64,000 nucleotides of DNA from contig NZ_CADCXN010000058.1 of the NCBI RefSeq assembly GCF_902806695.1, positions 62,001 to 126,000 on the forward strand, read 5' to 3'. The stretch comes from Candidatus Methylobacter favarea (GTDB lineage Bacteria; Pseudomonadota; Gammaproteobacteria; Methylococcales; Methylomonadaceae). A program made the position numbers and the translations under genes. Under the pieces are notes generated by a model that ran no database searches, had not been told where the DNA came from, and was given only the letters and a program-made list of their open reading frames with translations. This document shows positions 54,432 through 63,888 of the stretch, in pieces. Each line of letters starts with the position of its first letter. Position 1 is the stretch's first letter.

Positions 54432-55492
54432 CAGTCAAAACTCCTTAAAGCCAAGCCGCAGGCAATCATCATGCCCGGTGCGTCATTGCTCAGCGCTTGA
54501 GGCTTGACTTTATTGGACAAGGCCATATTTACAAAGGGATTAGCTACATAAACGGGGACTCCCACGCTTTGTTGAACCAGTTTCTCGATACCCGGTATCG
54601 AGGCGCAACCGCCCGCCAGAACGACGCTGTCAATACTTCTATTTGCGCTCGATGATACAAAAAACTGTAATGAGCGTTGAATTTGTTGCACCATTGCCTT
54701 TTTAAAGGGGTCAAGCACATCAGAGCTATAATTATCCGGTAATCCGCCATGTCTTTTTGCCAGGCCAGCCTCTTCATAAGAGAGTCCGTACCGGCGCTGA
54801 ATTTCTTCAGTCAACTGTTTACCGCCAAAGCCCTGCTCTCGGCTATAGATTGTCCGGAAATCATATAAAACATTCAGAGTTGCTATGGTTGCCCCTATAT
54901 CTGCAATGGCAATAGTCTGGCCTTCCAGGGAATCCGGCAATTGAGCCGCCAGTAATGTGAAGGCATTTTCCATGGCGAATGCTTCTACATCCACAATCCG
55001 GGCCTTTAACCCGGCTATTGTTAAAGCTTCAACCCTGTCATCAACATTTTCTTTTCTGGAGGCTGCCAGCAGAACATCAACCATTTCAGCATTGGTTTCA
55101 TTAGTGCGCTGTACTTCAAAATCAAAATTAACTTCATCAAGCGAATAAGGCACATATTGATCTGCTTCGACCAGGATTTGTTCTTCCATTTCATCCTCGG
55201 TTAAATTAGCAGGCATCTTTATAATTTTGGTCATGACGGCTGATCCGGCTACGGCCACCGAAGCTTGTTTTTGCTTTGATCCGGATTGTTTCAGTGCAAC
55301 TTTAATTGTCTCAGCTATGACATTGACATTGGCAATCCTCTTATCTATAACGGCATCTTGAGGCAAAGGCGCTACGGCATAACTTTCAACTCGATAACGT
55401 GCGCCCGCCCTGCTTAATTCCAGTAATTTTACCGCTGCCGTACTGATATCAATGCCGAGAACTATATTCTGATTTTTATTAAACCAGCTCAC
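54431..55492 (-). CDS. pilM: Type IV pilus assembly protein PilM
   Basis: A 353-residue cytoplasmic actin-like ATPase that binds the head of PilN. Motifs: VLGIDISTAAVKLLELS (phosphate 1), ADIGATIATLNVLY (phosphate 2), and VLAGGCASIPGIEKLVQ (adenosine site). It is the first gene of the pil operon, divergent from ponA, the usual gammaproteobacterial arrangement. Confidence 0.95.
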   Translation of the reverse strand: MSWFNKNQNIVLGIDISTAAVKLLELSRAGARYRVESYAVAPLPQDAVIDKRIANVNVIAETIKVALKQSGSKQKQASVAVAGSAVMTKIIKMPANLTEDEMEEQILVEADQYVPYSLDEVNFDFEVQRTNETNAEMVDVLLAASRKENVDDRVEALTIAGLKARIVDVEAFAMENAFTLLAAQLPDSLEGQTIAIADIGATIATLNVLYDFRTIYSREQGFGGKQLTEEIQRRYGLSYEEAGLAKRHGGLPDNYSSDVLDPFKKAMVQQIQRSLQFFVSSSANRSIDSVVLAGGCASIPGIEKLVQQSVGVPVYVANPFVNMALSNKVKPQALSNDAPGMMIACGLALRSFD

Positions 55493-55603
55493 GGAATACC
55501 TTTAAAAGTTTGCTCATTAATTTATATCCAGGGGCGATGTCTGTGGTTGGAATCGTTAAAGTCGAACTTATCAAGTTAAAAAAGTATAGTTATGTTTTTT
55601 AAT

Positions 55604-55632
55604 TTGACGCTGAAAATTATTAAATTTATTTG
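55604..55632 (+). promoter_or_regulatory. Candidate sigma-70 promoter for ponA
   Basis: TTGACG (55604-55609), 17 bp, TATTTG (55627-55632), in the divergent pilM-ponA space about 125 bp before the ponA start. The -10 is imperfect. A TATACT on the opposite strand near 55588 may serve pilM. Confidence 0.4.
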
Positions 55633-55755
55633 TTTGCAGCGTTGGTCTATACTCCACAACCCAGCTTATTTCTATCGGTATTAAACTGACAAAGCGCTTG
55701 TTTATTCTTGAATTACGGTTTTGGTCTTTTCCGTATAATCTTCGGAGAATTACTT

Positions 55756-58092
55756 GTGGCTGAAAAAGGACTACTCAAACGACTTTTAAAATGGATGGCT
55801 ATTTTTTTTATACTGATCAGCACGGGCGTACTGATCAGCAGTTACGTTTTATATACTCATCTGATAGCTGATCTGCCCGATATTAATAGCCTGCGTAATG
55901 TTAAATACCAGATTCCTCTAAGTGTTTACAGCAGGGACAATCTTCTGATTGCACAGTTTGGAGAGAAGAAACGCATACCGGTCGCTATAGAAGATGTCCC
56001 TCATCAACTTGTGCAGGCATTCCTTGCTGCGGAAGATGGCAGGTTTTTTGAACACCCTGGCGTTAATTATAAAGGTCTGCTTCGAGCCGGCGTTCAATTG
56101 GCTGTGTCGGGCAAAAAAAAACAGGGCGGGAGCACCATCACTATGCAGGTAGCTCGCAATTTCCTGCTAACTAACGAAAAAACCTATACGCGTAAAATAA
56201 AAGAAATCATCCTGGCTTTAAGAATAGAAGCCGAATACTCCAAAGATAAAATTCTTGAGCTTTATTTTAATCAGATTTATATGGGCCATAGAGCCTACGG
56301 CATAGCCGCAGCAGCGCAGACTTATTACGGCAAATCCCTGCATGACCTGACCCTGGCCGAATGCGCCATGATTGCCGGCTTGCCTAAAGCACCGTCGGCC
56401 TATAATCCGATTACCAATGAGACGCGAGCCATTCAACGACGTAATTATGTGCTGCACCGAATGCTTGAGCTTAACTACATAAAAAAGGATGATTATGACG
56501 CCGCGCTCAAGCAATCTTCTACAGCTAAACTACACTATCAACTTCCTGAATTTTCCGCCCCTTATGCGGCGGAAATGGCAAGGCAAACACTTTACGATCA
56601 ATACGGCGAACAGGTATACACTTCAGGATTCAAAGTCTATACAACGATAAGCCGAGTGCTGCAAACAGCGGCGGATCAGGCGCTTAGAAATACTTTACAT
56701 GCTTACGACGAGCGTCATGGCTACCGCTCAAGTGCTGATTCCAACTCTGGCCAGGCTACTGAATTTATGGCTATTCCCATTATTGGCGATACCTTGCCCG
56801 CCTATGTGTTAAGCCTGACCGATAGCAGCGCCACTGCCCGGCTTCAGAATAAAGCCGTCATTAAAATACCGTGGGAAAATATTAAATGGAATGGCAAATC
56901 CGTTGATAAGATTATGAAAATTGGTTCTGTCATTCGTGTTCGTCAATTAAAAAACAAGACATGGGCTTTAACTCAGGTTCCTGAAGCTGAAGGGGCGTTT
57001 GTTTCCCTAAATCCCGCCAATGGGGCGATTTTAGCCTTGACCGGCGGCTTTGATTTTTTACGCAATAAATACAACCGCGCAACGCAGGCAAAAAGACAGC
57101 CGGGCTCAGGTTTCAAACCCATTATTTATACCACGGCCTTAGAAGAAGGCTACACTGCTGCCAGTGTAATTAATGACGCTCCCTTGATCATTGACGATGC
57201 CAGCCAGCAGGAAAATGAGTGGCGCCCTGAAAATTACAACCGGAAATTTCTTGGGCCGACAAGTCTCAGATCAGCTTTGACGCATTCTCGAAATATCATC
57301 TCCATACGCTTATTAAAGGAAATAGGTGTCGATAAAGCCATCTCAACCGGGCTGCGCTTTGGCTTTACTCAGGAACAATTACCCAAAAGCCTGTCTTTAG
57401 CATTAGGCAGCGGCTATGCCTCGCCGCTACAAATGGCAAGGGTTTACGCTACCTTCGCCAACGGCGGATTTCTCGTTAATCCTTATTTTATCGAGCGTAT
57501 TGAATCCAGCGAGGGCAACTTAATTTATCAGGCCAAACCCAGGCTTGCCTGCCGTTTATGCGACAGCAGCAAGGAGGCAATGAATCGTTATGCCCCGAGA
57601 ATTATTTCGCCAGCGATTAATTTTCTTATGAATTCCTTATTAAGGGATGTCGTGCAACATGGCACAGCAACGGCTGCGCAGGTATTAAATCGACAGGATA
57701 TAGCGGGTAAAACAGGTACGACAAATGATCAAAGAGATGCCTGGTTTAATGGCTATACGCCTTCAATTGTGGCAACTGCCTGGGTTGGATTTGACAATTT
57801 CGCGCCTCTTGGCGTTCTTGAGACCGGAGGAAAGGCGGCATTGCCAATGTGGATAGAGTTTATGCAGACGGCTTTAAAAAATATACCGGAAGCTCCATTT
57901 GAAATGCCTGGCGGTATAGTTAAAGCCTTTATTAATCCTCAAACGGGTCTTTTAGCACCCGCTGAAAGTAAAGCGGGTATGTGGGAGTTTTTTCAGGCTG
58001 AACATGTACCCACCCGCTTCTCTTCTCCTTTCGATGAGTCCACAGTAGATGAGGATGAGGTTACTGCAAAACCGGTTGAAGCGCTGTTTTAG
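55756..58092 (+). CDS. mrcA: Penicillin-binding protein 1A
   Basis: A 778-residue bifunctional peptidoglycan synthase: N-terminal membrane helix (about 15-38), glycosyltransferase domain with EDGRFFEHPGVN and QGGSTITMQVARNF, an OB-like insert (about 300-420), and a transpeptidase with SxxK in GSGFKPI, SRN in THSRNIIS and KTGT in AGKTGTTND. GTG 55756 is chosen over an upstream TTG because GGAGAA lies eight bases before it and the family begins near here. It is divergent from the pil operon. Confidence 0.94.
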   Translation: MAEKGLLKRLLKWMAIFFILISTGVLISSYVLYTHLIADLPDINSLRNVKYQIPLSVYSRDNLLIAQFGEKKRIPVAIEDVPHQLVQAFLAAEDGRFFEHPGVNYKGLLRAGVQLAVSGKKKQGGSTITMQVARNFLLTNEKTYTRKIKEIILALRIEAEYSKDKILELYFNQIYMGHRAYGIAAAAQTYYGKSLHDLTLAECAMIAGLPKAPSAYNPITNETRAIQRRNYVLHRMLELNYIKKDDYDAALKQSSTAKLHYQLPEFSAPYAAEMARQTLYDQYGEQVYTSGFKVYTTISRVLQTAADQALRNTLHAYDERHGYRSSADSNSGQATEFMAIPIIGDTLPAYVLSLTDSSATARLQNKAVIKIPWENIKWNGKSVDKIMKIGSVIRVRQLKNKTWALTQVPEAEGAFVSLNPANGAILALTGGFDFLRNKYNRATQAKRQPGSGFKPIIYTTALEEGYTAASVINDAPLIIDDASQQENEWRPENYNRKFLGPTSLRSALTHSRNIISIRLLKEIGVDKAISTGLRFGFTQEQLPKSLSLALGSGYASPLQMARVYATFANGGFLVNPYFIERIESSEGNLIYQAKPRLACRLCDSSKEAMNRYAPRIISPAINFLMNSLLRDVVQHGTATAAQVLNRQDIAGKTGTTNDQRDAWFNGYTPSIVATAWVGFDNFAPLGVLETGGKAALPMWIEFMQTALKNIPEAPFEMPGGIVKAFINPQTGLLAPAESKAGMWEFFQAEHVPTRFSSPFDESTVDEDEVTAKPVEALF

Positions 58093-58251
58093 AGATTGCC
58101 GAAAAATACAAGCTTGTCCAAAGACAATTCAACAGTTGCTTGTTATTTATCTTCGGCTTGCACGATTAGTCGCCTGGAATAACAGCTTTATTTAAGCTGA
58201 AGAGCGCAACCTGTTGCAGATAACGGCTCTTCGCGCAAAAACCTGACAAAT

Positions 58252-58452
58252 TTATTTGCCGTATTTTTTACGGAACTTATCAACCCGGCCTGCTGTGTCA
58301 ACTACCCGCTGCTTACCTGTATAAAAAGGATGGCAGGACGAACACACCTCAATCTGCAAATCCTTACCTAATACAGAACCGGTCACAAAGGAATTACCGC
58401 AACCGCATGTCACAGTAATCTGTTTATATTGAGGATGAATTTCTGGCTTCAT
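58252..58452 (-). CDS. rpmE: 50S ribosomal protein L31 (zinc-binding type)
   Basis: A 66-residue L31 with the Zn ligands CGCGNSF and [12 protein letters not shown], thus the Cys-containing (C+) form, and the basic tail [12 protein letters not shown]. It is a single gene, convergent with ponA. Two promoter-like pairs lie upstream on the minus strand: TTGCAT-16 bp-TATAAA (58544-58571) and TTGCGG-17 bp-TATCAT (58504-58532). Confidence 0.95.
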   Translation of the reverse strand: MKPEIHPQYKQITVTCGCGNSFVTGSVLGKDLQIEVCSSCHPFYTGKQRVVDTAGRVDKFRKKYGK

Positions 58453-58929
58453 ATCACTTCCACATTACCCTTGAGCGGGCTACCTGCTATTAAAGAACTG
58501 CATATGATACTTTCGCTATAAAAAAACCGCAACACTTCTTATATTTATACGCATTATTATTTTCCATGCAAACAGCATGCGCTCGATCGGCTGCATGTAA
58601 AGGTTTTTTCATCTGGATGCAGATGCTTATGGCCATTTGCGCGTGTGCTTGCGGGCTCAAAATATTTTTTATAAGGCTCCATTCTCAATCAGTTAGCTCG
58701 CTTTCGTAGGCTTTTTTAACTTTTAATAAAAAATACCTGTTTTTTTAGAAGTTGTTTTGCAAGACAGCTTCTCAATATCTAGAGACTTCCAACAGACGCC
58801 GATCCGGCGACTTCTGGACATTTCTACCCAGAGCGATTATCCGAATTGCCATAATTCAATCTGCACCCGCAAAATATCCACGAGCCTGCAAGTAAGGTCA
58901 ATCTTACCAAGTGAACAATCGGCCTGGTT
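58453..58929. other. AT-rich gap between rpmE and the integrase remnant
   Basis: About 480 bp. The first 120 bp hold two promoter-like pairs for rpmE. The rest has no recognisable gene; a 64-codon frame at 58757-58951 overlaps where the integrase N-terminal half would be but does not look like it. It may be further decayed element sequence. Confidence 0.4.
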
Positions 58930-59641
58930 AGAAAGTACCGCGATGAGCTGAGCGAAGAGCCGCCAGTCGAGCTAATAAAGAACCGGCTTACATCAAGCGG
59001 ATTTTCAGTTGGGCATATGAGTATGAAATGATCAAAACCAACCCAGCCACTGACGTTAAAAAGGGGTTAGTTAAAGCGCGCCAACATTATGCCGAGGACG
59101 AAGACTACCAAATCATGTTAAAAATTGCGGCTGCTTCACCTTAAGTATGCACCCCCTGCCTCGAAAGCGATCATCTAGGCCGCATGCGTTATAAGAAATG
59201 TTAGATATGCCGGCTCCCGGTGGACCGCCCATTGGGTTACTAATAATGCGGCGCAAAGGTTTACGGGGTAACATTATCGCGTGGAACGACCGACTAAAGG
59301 CCGCCGGCAAACTGCGGGAACAATCCCAATCAGATAATGAACAGGCGCAGACAACCACATCCGTTCAGAGCGGAGAACCATTTTTGATTACCTCAGAACG
59401 AACCCGCGATGGCATCCAGTTATCGAGTTTGAAAACGGCCCTCGGTAGAATTACGACCACAGCGCAAGCGGAAGCAGATCAATTAGATATTCAGTGAACG
59501 CGCTTCACTTGCCACGATTTAAAACCCCAAGCTGTGAGTGATGTAACCGGCAATAAACAGGACGCGAGCGGACATAGAAACGCATCGATGTTAAATATTT
59601 ATGACGTGAGATTAAAGACTGTCGAACCCTCTGGCGAGTAA
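58930..59641 (+). pseudogene. Decayed tyrosine recombinase (phage/island integrase)
   Basis: Three collinear pieces match one tyrosine recombinase. Piece 1 (58947-59144) reads ANKEPAYIKRIFSWAYEYE and TNPATDVKKGLVKARQHYA, the core-binding domain and its junction, then stops. Piece 2, in another frame (59198-59497), has MRRKGLRGNIIAWNDRLKAA and GEPFLITSERTRDGIQLSS. Piece 3 follows in the same frame after a TGA at 59495-59497: FTCHDLKPQAVSD, ASGHRNASMLNIYDV, holding the catalytic HxxR-like, GHR and Tyr region, and ends at 59641. A frameshift, an in-frame stop, lost N-terminus and a probable deletion make it inactive. It lies 73 bp from the CCA end of tRNA-His, a plausible attachment target. Confidence 0.8.
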
Positions 59642-59713
59642 ACTGGTTTGTTACCAGCTTTGTTACCAGGGATTATTTTTAGCAGTAACTTTAGCATAAG
59701 TTGCTGATTTTAA

Positions 59714-59790
59714 TGGGGTGAACGACGGGGCTCGAACCCGCGACAACCGGAATCACAATCCGGGACTCTACCAACTGAGCTACGCTCACC
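59714..59790 (-). tRNA. tRNA-His (GTG)
   Basis: Cloverleaf with anticodon loop TTGTGAT between CCGGA and TCCGG. The acceptor GTGAGCG pairs with CGTTCAC with one G-T; the extra 5' G(-1), discriminator C73 and encoded CCA are present, all hallmarks of tRNA-His. It is last in a three-tRNA minus-strand cluster. Confidence 0.97.
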
Positions 59791-59811
59791 ATAGTATGGG
59801 ATATTTAGAAA

Positions 59812-59888
59812 TGGCGCGCTTGGCAGGACTCGAACCTGCGACCCCCGGCTTAGAAGGCCGGTGCTCTATCCGGTTGAGCTACAAGCGC
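59812..59888 (-). tRNA. tRNA-Arg (TCT)
   Basis: Anticodon loop CTTCTAA between CCGGC and GCCGG; acceptor GCGCTTG pairs with CAAGCGC; CCA encoded. It lies 21 bp before tRNA-His in the same transcript. Confidence 0.97.
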
Positions 59889-59891
59889 TTA

Positions 59892-59968
59892 TGGTCGGGG
59901 TAGAGGGATTCGAACCCCCGACATCCTGCTCCCAAAGCAGGCGCGCTACCAAACTGCGCTATACCCCG
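59892..59968 (-). tRNA. tRNA-Pro (TGG)
   Basis: Anticodon loop TTTGGGA between CCTGC and GCAGG; acceptor CGGGGTA pairs with TACCCCG; CCA encoded. It is first in the cluster, 3 bp from tRNA-Arg, and 59 bp downstream of a good promoter. Confidence 0.97.
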
Positions 59969-60026
59969 ACAAGCTTCTTTTTAATGGCTTGTTTATACCT
60001 CTTCAACCATGTTGGAAGAGCTCAAT

Positions 60027-60055
60027 ATAATAGCGGCGCATCCTGTTAACGTCAA
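60027..60055 (-). promoter_or_regulatory. Sigma-70 promoter of the tRNA-Pro-Arg-His operon
   Basis: On the minus strand TTGACG (60055-60050), exactly 17 bp, TATTAT (60032-60027). It reads toward the tRNA cluster with a predicted leader of about 50 bases before tRNA-Pro. Confidence 0.7.
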
Positions 60056-60176
60056 TTGTTTTTTATGGCTACGATGATTTTAACCAAATCAACACAGCAG
60101 CTATGGGTTTTTAAGAAATTTATGACTCGAACTTACTGCCGGCAGCAAGTGTTTAGCTTAGCCAGAGCGCTGGTAA

Positions 60177-60806
60177 TTACAGTTTGGCCTTAACAATCTT
60201 ATAAACTTCTTCTACGCCTTTATCCACTCCCTTCAAAATTGCTTCCAGTTCAGCCAGTTTTGCATCGGCGAATGCCCGATCTTTGAGAGCCGCCGCATTC
60301 GTATAAACATTTAGCGCTGCACTTTTCAACCCGCCATAGCCCGCCAATACCGCCACACCGGCATCGCTGACAACGCCGGAGTTGCCTTTATCGGCGGCAA
60401 TTCGGCTTAATGCAATCGCTTCAGCACAGGCGCGGGCACAATTTAGAGGCACCTCTGTCGCTTCTTTTAATACTGATTGGATTGCCTCGCTACGCGCCGT
60501 CTTTTCTTCATCTGTGGTCTTCGGCAAGCTGTAGGTAGCCATTAAGCGGTTAAATACATCGACATCGGCTTTTATCATATCGGTCAGTGTTTTTCGCAGC
60601 GCTTCTGATTTTTGCAGCAAGGTCTGCATTTCGGCTTCGACCTCTGCGTACCTGGGTTTACCAATAGTCAAATTACACATCATACTGGTTAACGCAGCCG
60701 ATTGCGCGCCCATGAGCGCCGCTACGCTACCCCCGCCCGGCGTAGCATTTTTACTGGCTAATTCATCAAGAAATATCTGAATTGACTGGTCTTTTATTTC
60801 ATTCAT
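60177..60806 (-). CDS. fchA: Methenyltetrahydrofolate cyclohydrolase FchA
   Basis: A 209-residue cyclodeaminase/cyclohydrolase-family protein. It opens with FLDELASKNATPGGGSVAA, has MMCNLTIGKPRYAEVEAEM, LPKTTDEEKTARSEAI, NSGVVSDAGVAVLAGYGGL and ALNVYTNAAALKDRAFA, a close match in order and length to FchA of methylotrophs, which hydrolyses methenyl-H4F in one-carbon assimilation. The other family branch is formimino-H4F cyclodeaminase; the methylotroph-type motifs favour FchA. It lies 93 bp after cysS on the same strand; mtdA is not in the window. Confidence 0.88.
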   Translation of the reverse strand: MNEIKDQSIQIFLDELASKNATPGGGSVAALMGAQSAALTSMMCNLTIGKPRYAEVEAEMQTLLQKSEALRKTLTDMIKADVDVFNRLMATYSLPKTTDEEKTARSEAIQSVLKEATEVPLNCARACAEAIALSRIAADKGNSGVVSDAGVAVLAGYGGLKSAALNVYTNAAALKDRAFADAKLAELEAILKGVDKGVEEVYKIVKAKL

Positions 60807-60899
60807 GGCGCCACTTCGCTGTTATTAATATTCACTACGATTGCCGGGGTTCGCTGCGCTAATCCCGCCTATACACTCTTGCTATCTAGACAGGTTAAG

Positions 60900-62336
60900 C
60901 TATTCTCGTCGCCAACGGGTAGTGCGGTTGGGGGTATCTTCCAGAATCACGCCTTGTTCTTTGAGCTCATTGCGGATTTGATCTGCTAAAGCCCAGTTTT
61001 TAGCTTTTTTGGCATCTAAACGGGCTTGGATTTTCTGCTCAATACTTTCTTCAGAGACATAACTTACTGTCACTGCAGGACTAAAAAACGTATTGCTGTT
61101 AGTAAATAGGCTTAGCTCAATCGTTTGTTTCAGCCAGGCATCCGGCTCAGACTGCAATATTCCTAACAAACCGCCTAAAAATTTAAGGCTGGACGCCAAT
61201 TCCCTGGCTTTTGCCGTCTTATTTTCCTTGGCTTTATTCAGCTCCCTGGCCAAATCGAATAATACTGACAGTGCGACTGGCGTATTAAAATCGTCATCCA
61301 TCGCCTGTTTAAAACGGGTTTTATAGCCAGTTTCAATAGATGCTTCTTCAATTTTATCAAAACCTCGCAAAGCCAGGTAAAAGCGATCCAAAGCGACTTT
61401 TGCATCATTCAGCTGTTCGTCCGAATAATTCAACGGACTGCGGTAATGGCTGGAAAGAATAAAAAAACGTATTATTTCAGGCTTATACTGCTTCAATACT
61501 TCGCGCACGGTAAAAAAATTACCGAGCGACTTGGACATTTTCTCATCATCAACGCGCACAAAACCGTTGTGCATCCAGATATTAACAAATTTCTCGCCGG
61601 TTGCGCCTTCGGACTGGGCGATTTCATTTTCATGATGCGGAAACTGTAAATCCATGCCGCCGCCATGAATATCAAAATGATTACCGAGGCAGGAGGTAGA
61701 CATGGCCGAACATTCAATATGCCAGCCAGGACGCCCCAAGCCCCAAGGCGATTCCCATGCCGGTTCATCGGCTTTTGCCATTTTCCATAAAACAAAATCC
61801 AGCGGATTGCGCTTGGCCTGATCAATATCTACTCGCTCACCGGCCTGTAAATCGTCCGGATTTTTGCCCGATAATTGACCGTAATTTTTGAATTTGTCTA
61901 CCGCATAAAACACATCGCCATTATTGCCCACATAAGCAAGGTCTTGGGCTATCAAAGCTGCAATCATGGCAATAATCTCAGCAATAGATTGCGTGGCTCT
62001 CGGTTCGATATCAGGCGGCAGCACGGAAAGCGCCCGTTCATCTTCATGCATGGCGTCAATAAACCGCCCGGTCAATTTACGAAAATCTTCGCCGTTTTCA
62101 TGAGCGCGCTGAATGATTTTGTCATCAATATCGGTAATATTGCGCACATAGGTCAGCTTATAACCTGAATAGCGTAAATAACGCGCTACCGTATCAAATA
62201 CCACCATGACCCGCGCATGACCGATATGGCAGTGATCATAAACCGTCATGCCGCATACATACATACCGATTTTGCCCGGTTCACGCGGCTGAAACAGGTC
62301 TTTTTTTCGGGTCAGGGTATTGTATATTTTCAGCAT
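60900..62336 (-). CDS. cysS: Cysteinyl-tRNA synthetase
   Basis: A 478-residue class I synthetase. HIGH motif in [16 protein letters not shown] in [11 protein letters not shown], Zn ligands in [16 protein letters not shown] and [13 protein letters not shown]-terminal anticodon-binding domain ends in TRWRRE. Divergent from the cyclophilin-lpxH pair, genes with which it is also clustered in E. coli. Confidence 0.96.
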   Translation of the reverse strand: MLKIYNTLTRKKDLFQPREPGKIGMYVCGMTVYDHCHIGHARVMVVFDTVARYLRYSGYKLTYVRNITDIDDKIIQRAHENGEDFRKLTGRFIDAMHEDERALSVLPPDIEPRATQSIAEIIAMIAALIAQDLAYVGNNGDVFYAVDKFKNYGQLSGKNPDDLQAGERVDIDQAKRNPLDFVLWKMAKADEPAWESPWGLGRPGWHIECSAMSTSCLGNHFDIHGGGMDLQFPHHENEIAQSEGATGEKFVNIWMHNGFVRVDDEKMSKSLGNFFTVREVLKQYKPEIIRFFILSSHYRSPLNYSDEQLNDAKVALDRFYLALRGFDKIEEASIETGYKTRFKQAMDDDFNTPVALSVLFDLARELNKAKENKTAKARELASSLKFLGGLLGILQSEPDAWLKQTIELSLFTNSNTFFSPAVTVSYVSEESIEQKIQARLDAKKAKNWALADQIRNELKEQGVILEDTPNRTTRWRRE

Positions 62337-62504
62337 GGATTTTTACAATAAAAGCAACTGGACACACAGTTCATAATAGCAAGCGGATTACCTGGACGAT
62401 AAATTTTAGTAATAGAACTAAACAATTTATCAAGATTAATGCTTCTCTTTCAAGATAAAAACACCTAGAATTTATTTTTTGCATTACCTAGATAAGGATA
62501 ATCA

Positions 62505-63086
62505 ATGCGTATACTCATCCTTCCCATAATGCTGTTTTTAACGGCGACACTCTCTTTTGCAACGGAAAATAAAATGTCTGACAAAGCCACGAAAGTTAAA
62601 TTAACGACCACGCTTGGGGAAATTATTATTCAGCTGAATACTGAAAAAGCCCCGGTTTCATCGGCAAATTTTTTGACCTATGTTAATGAGGGATTTTACA
62701 ACGGCACTATTTTTCACCGGGTAATCCCCGGCTTCATGGCGCAAGGCGGCGGCTTTGATACCAATTTCAGTCAGAAAGCCGTGCACGATTCTATAAAAAA
62801 TGAAGCCGACAACGGCTTGCTTAACAAGCGCGGCACTCTAGCCATGGCCCGCACATCCGATCCCCATTCCGCAACGGCGCAGTTTTTTATCAATTACAAA
62901 GACAATGCCTTCCTCGATCATACCAGCCCGACTGCCAATGGCTGGGGCTATGCCGTATTTGGCGAAGTGGTGGAAGGGATGGATGTTGTCGATGCGATGG
63001 CAAAACAACCGACAGGCAGCCGCGGCGGCCATCAGGACGTACCCAAAACGGACATCATTATTGAAAAAGCTGAAGTTGTAGAATAA
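62505..63086 (+). CDS. Cyclophilin-type peptidyl-prolyl isomerase, exported
   Basis: A 193-residue PPIase. The N-terminus [19 protein letters not shown] is a signal peptide, so it acts in the periplasm (PpiA-like), although the neighbourhood (cysS, lpxH) is that of cytoplasmic ppiB in E. coli. Active-site motifs: [36 protein letters not shown] and [15 protein letters not shown]. It begins 168 bp from cysS and is followed 70 bp later by lpxH. Confidence 0.93.
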   Translation: MRILILPIMLFLTATLSFATENKMSDKATKVKLTTTLGEIIIQLNTEKAPVSSANFLTYVNEGFYNGTIFHRVIPGFMAQGGGFDTNFSQKAVHDSIKNEADNGLLNKRGTLAMARTSDPHSATAQFFINYKDNAFLDHTSPTANGWGYAVFGEVVEGMDVVDAMAKQPTGSRGGHQDVPKTDIIIEKAEVVE

Positions 63087-63156
63087 GGAAAAAAGCGCAC
63101 CTTTAAAGGCTTCTTTTAACTTTTCGCCGTCCTTAGTACTAATCAGCAAAGCCGCT

Positions 63157-63888
63157 TTGAGCAACGAAATTCTGTTTATTTCCGATTTGCATATTTCCCT
63201 GGAAAAACCTGATATCACCCGCCGGTTTCTTTCATTTCTGGAAAATCGGGCCGCCAAGGCCAGCGCTGTTTATATATTAGGCGATCTTTTTGATGCCTGG
63301 GTAGGCGATGACGATCCCACTCCCCCGACTCATAAGATCAGAAAACAGCTTAAGCGATTGACCGGTTCAGGCACTAAAGTTTATTTGCAGCAGGGCAATC
63401 GCGACTTCCTGTTGGGCAATAAATTTTGCGAAGATACCGGTGTTATCCTTATTGATGAATTTGTCGTAATCGATCTGTGCGGCGTGCCTACTCTGCTTAC
63501 CCACGGCGACTTGCTGTGCACCGATGACCTGTTATACCAGGCCTTTCGCGCCAGGTCCCATACGCCCGAATGGAAAAACCAGGTGCTGTCCAAGCCGCTG
63601 CTGCTGCGCTTGCTGGCGGCGCGCTGGTATCGCTTTCGCAGTTATTTCCATAAACGCAACAAGACCCTGGAAATTATGGATGTTAATCAGGATAGTGTAG
63701 TAAAGGTCATGCGCGATCATAATTGTTTGCGCCTGATTCATGGCCATACTCACCGCCCCGCCCTTCATCACTTTGAAATAAACGGCCAGCCTGTCCAGCG
63801 CTTTGTACTTGCCGCCTGGAGCAAAGAGAGAGCTGAAATATTGTGCTGGAACAGCGCCGGTCATAGTATTGAGGTTTTAGTAAATTAA
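63157..63888 (+). CDS. lpxH: UDP-2,3-diacylglucosamine diphosphatase LpxH
   Basis: A 243-residue metallophosphoesterase that makes lipid X in lipid A synthesis. Metal ligands: FISDLHIS, LGDLFDAWVGDD, QGNRDFLLG, LLTHGDLL and HGHTHRPAL. The family start is placed at TTG 63157 because no ATG or GTG lies upstream in frame and the domain begins four residues later; the ribosome site is weak. The cyclophilin-lpxH order is conserved in gammaproteobacteria. Confidence 0.93.
   Translation: MSNEILFISDLHISLEKPDITRRFLSFLENRAAKASAVYILGDLFDAWVGDDDPTPPTHKIRKQLKRLTGSGTKVYLQQGNRDFLLGNKFCEDTGVILIDEFVVIDLCGVPTLLTHGDLLCTDDLLYQAFRARSHTPEWKNQVLSKPLLLRLLAARWYRFRSYFHKRNKTLEIMDVNQDSVVKVMRDHNCLRLIHGHTHRPALHHFEINGQPVQRFVLAAWSKERAEILCWNSAGHSIEVLVN

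Noticed and set aside
59640-59690. Short direct repeat TTGTTACCA after the integrase remnant as an att site
   Set aside because: Nine bases only and not matching the tRNA 3' end; repeats like this are common after integrase genes.
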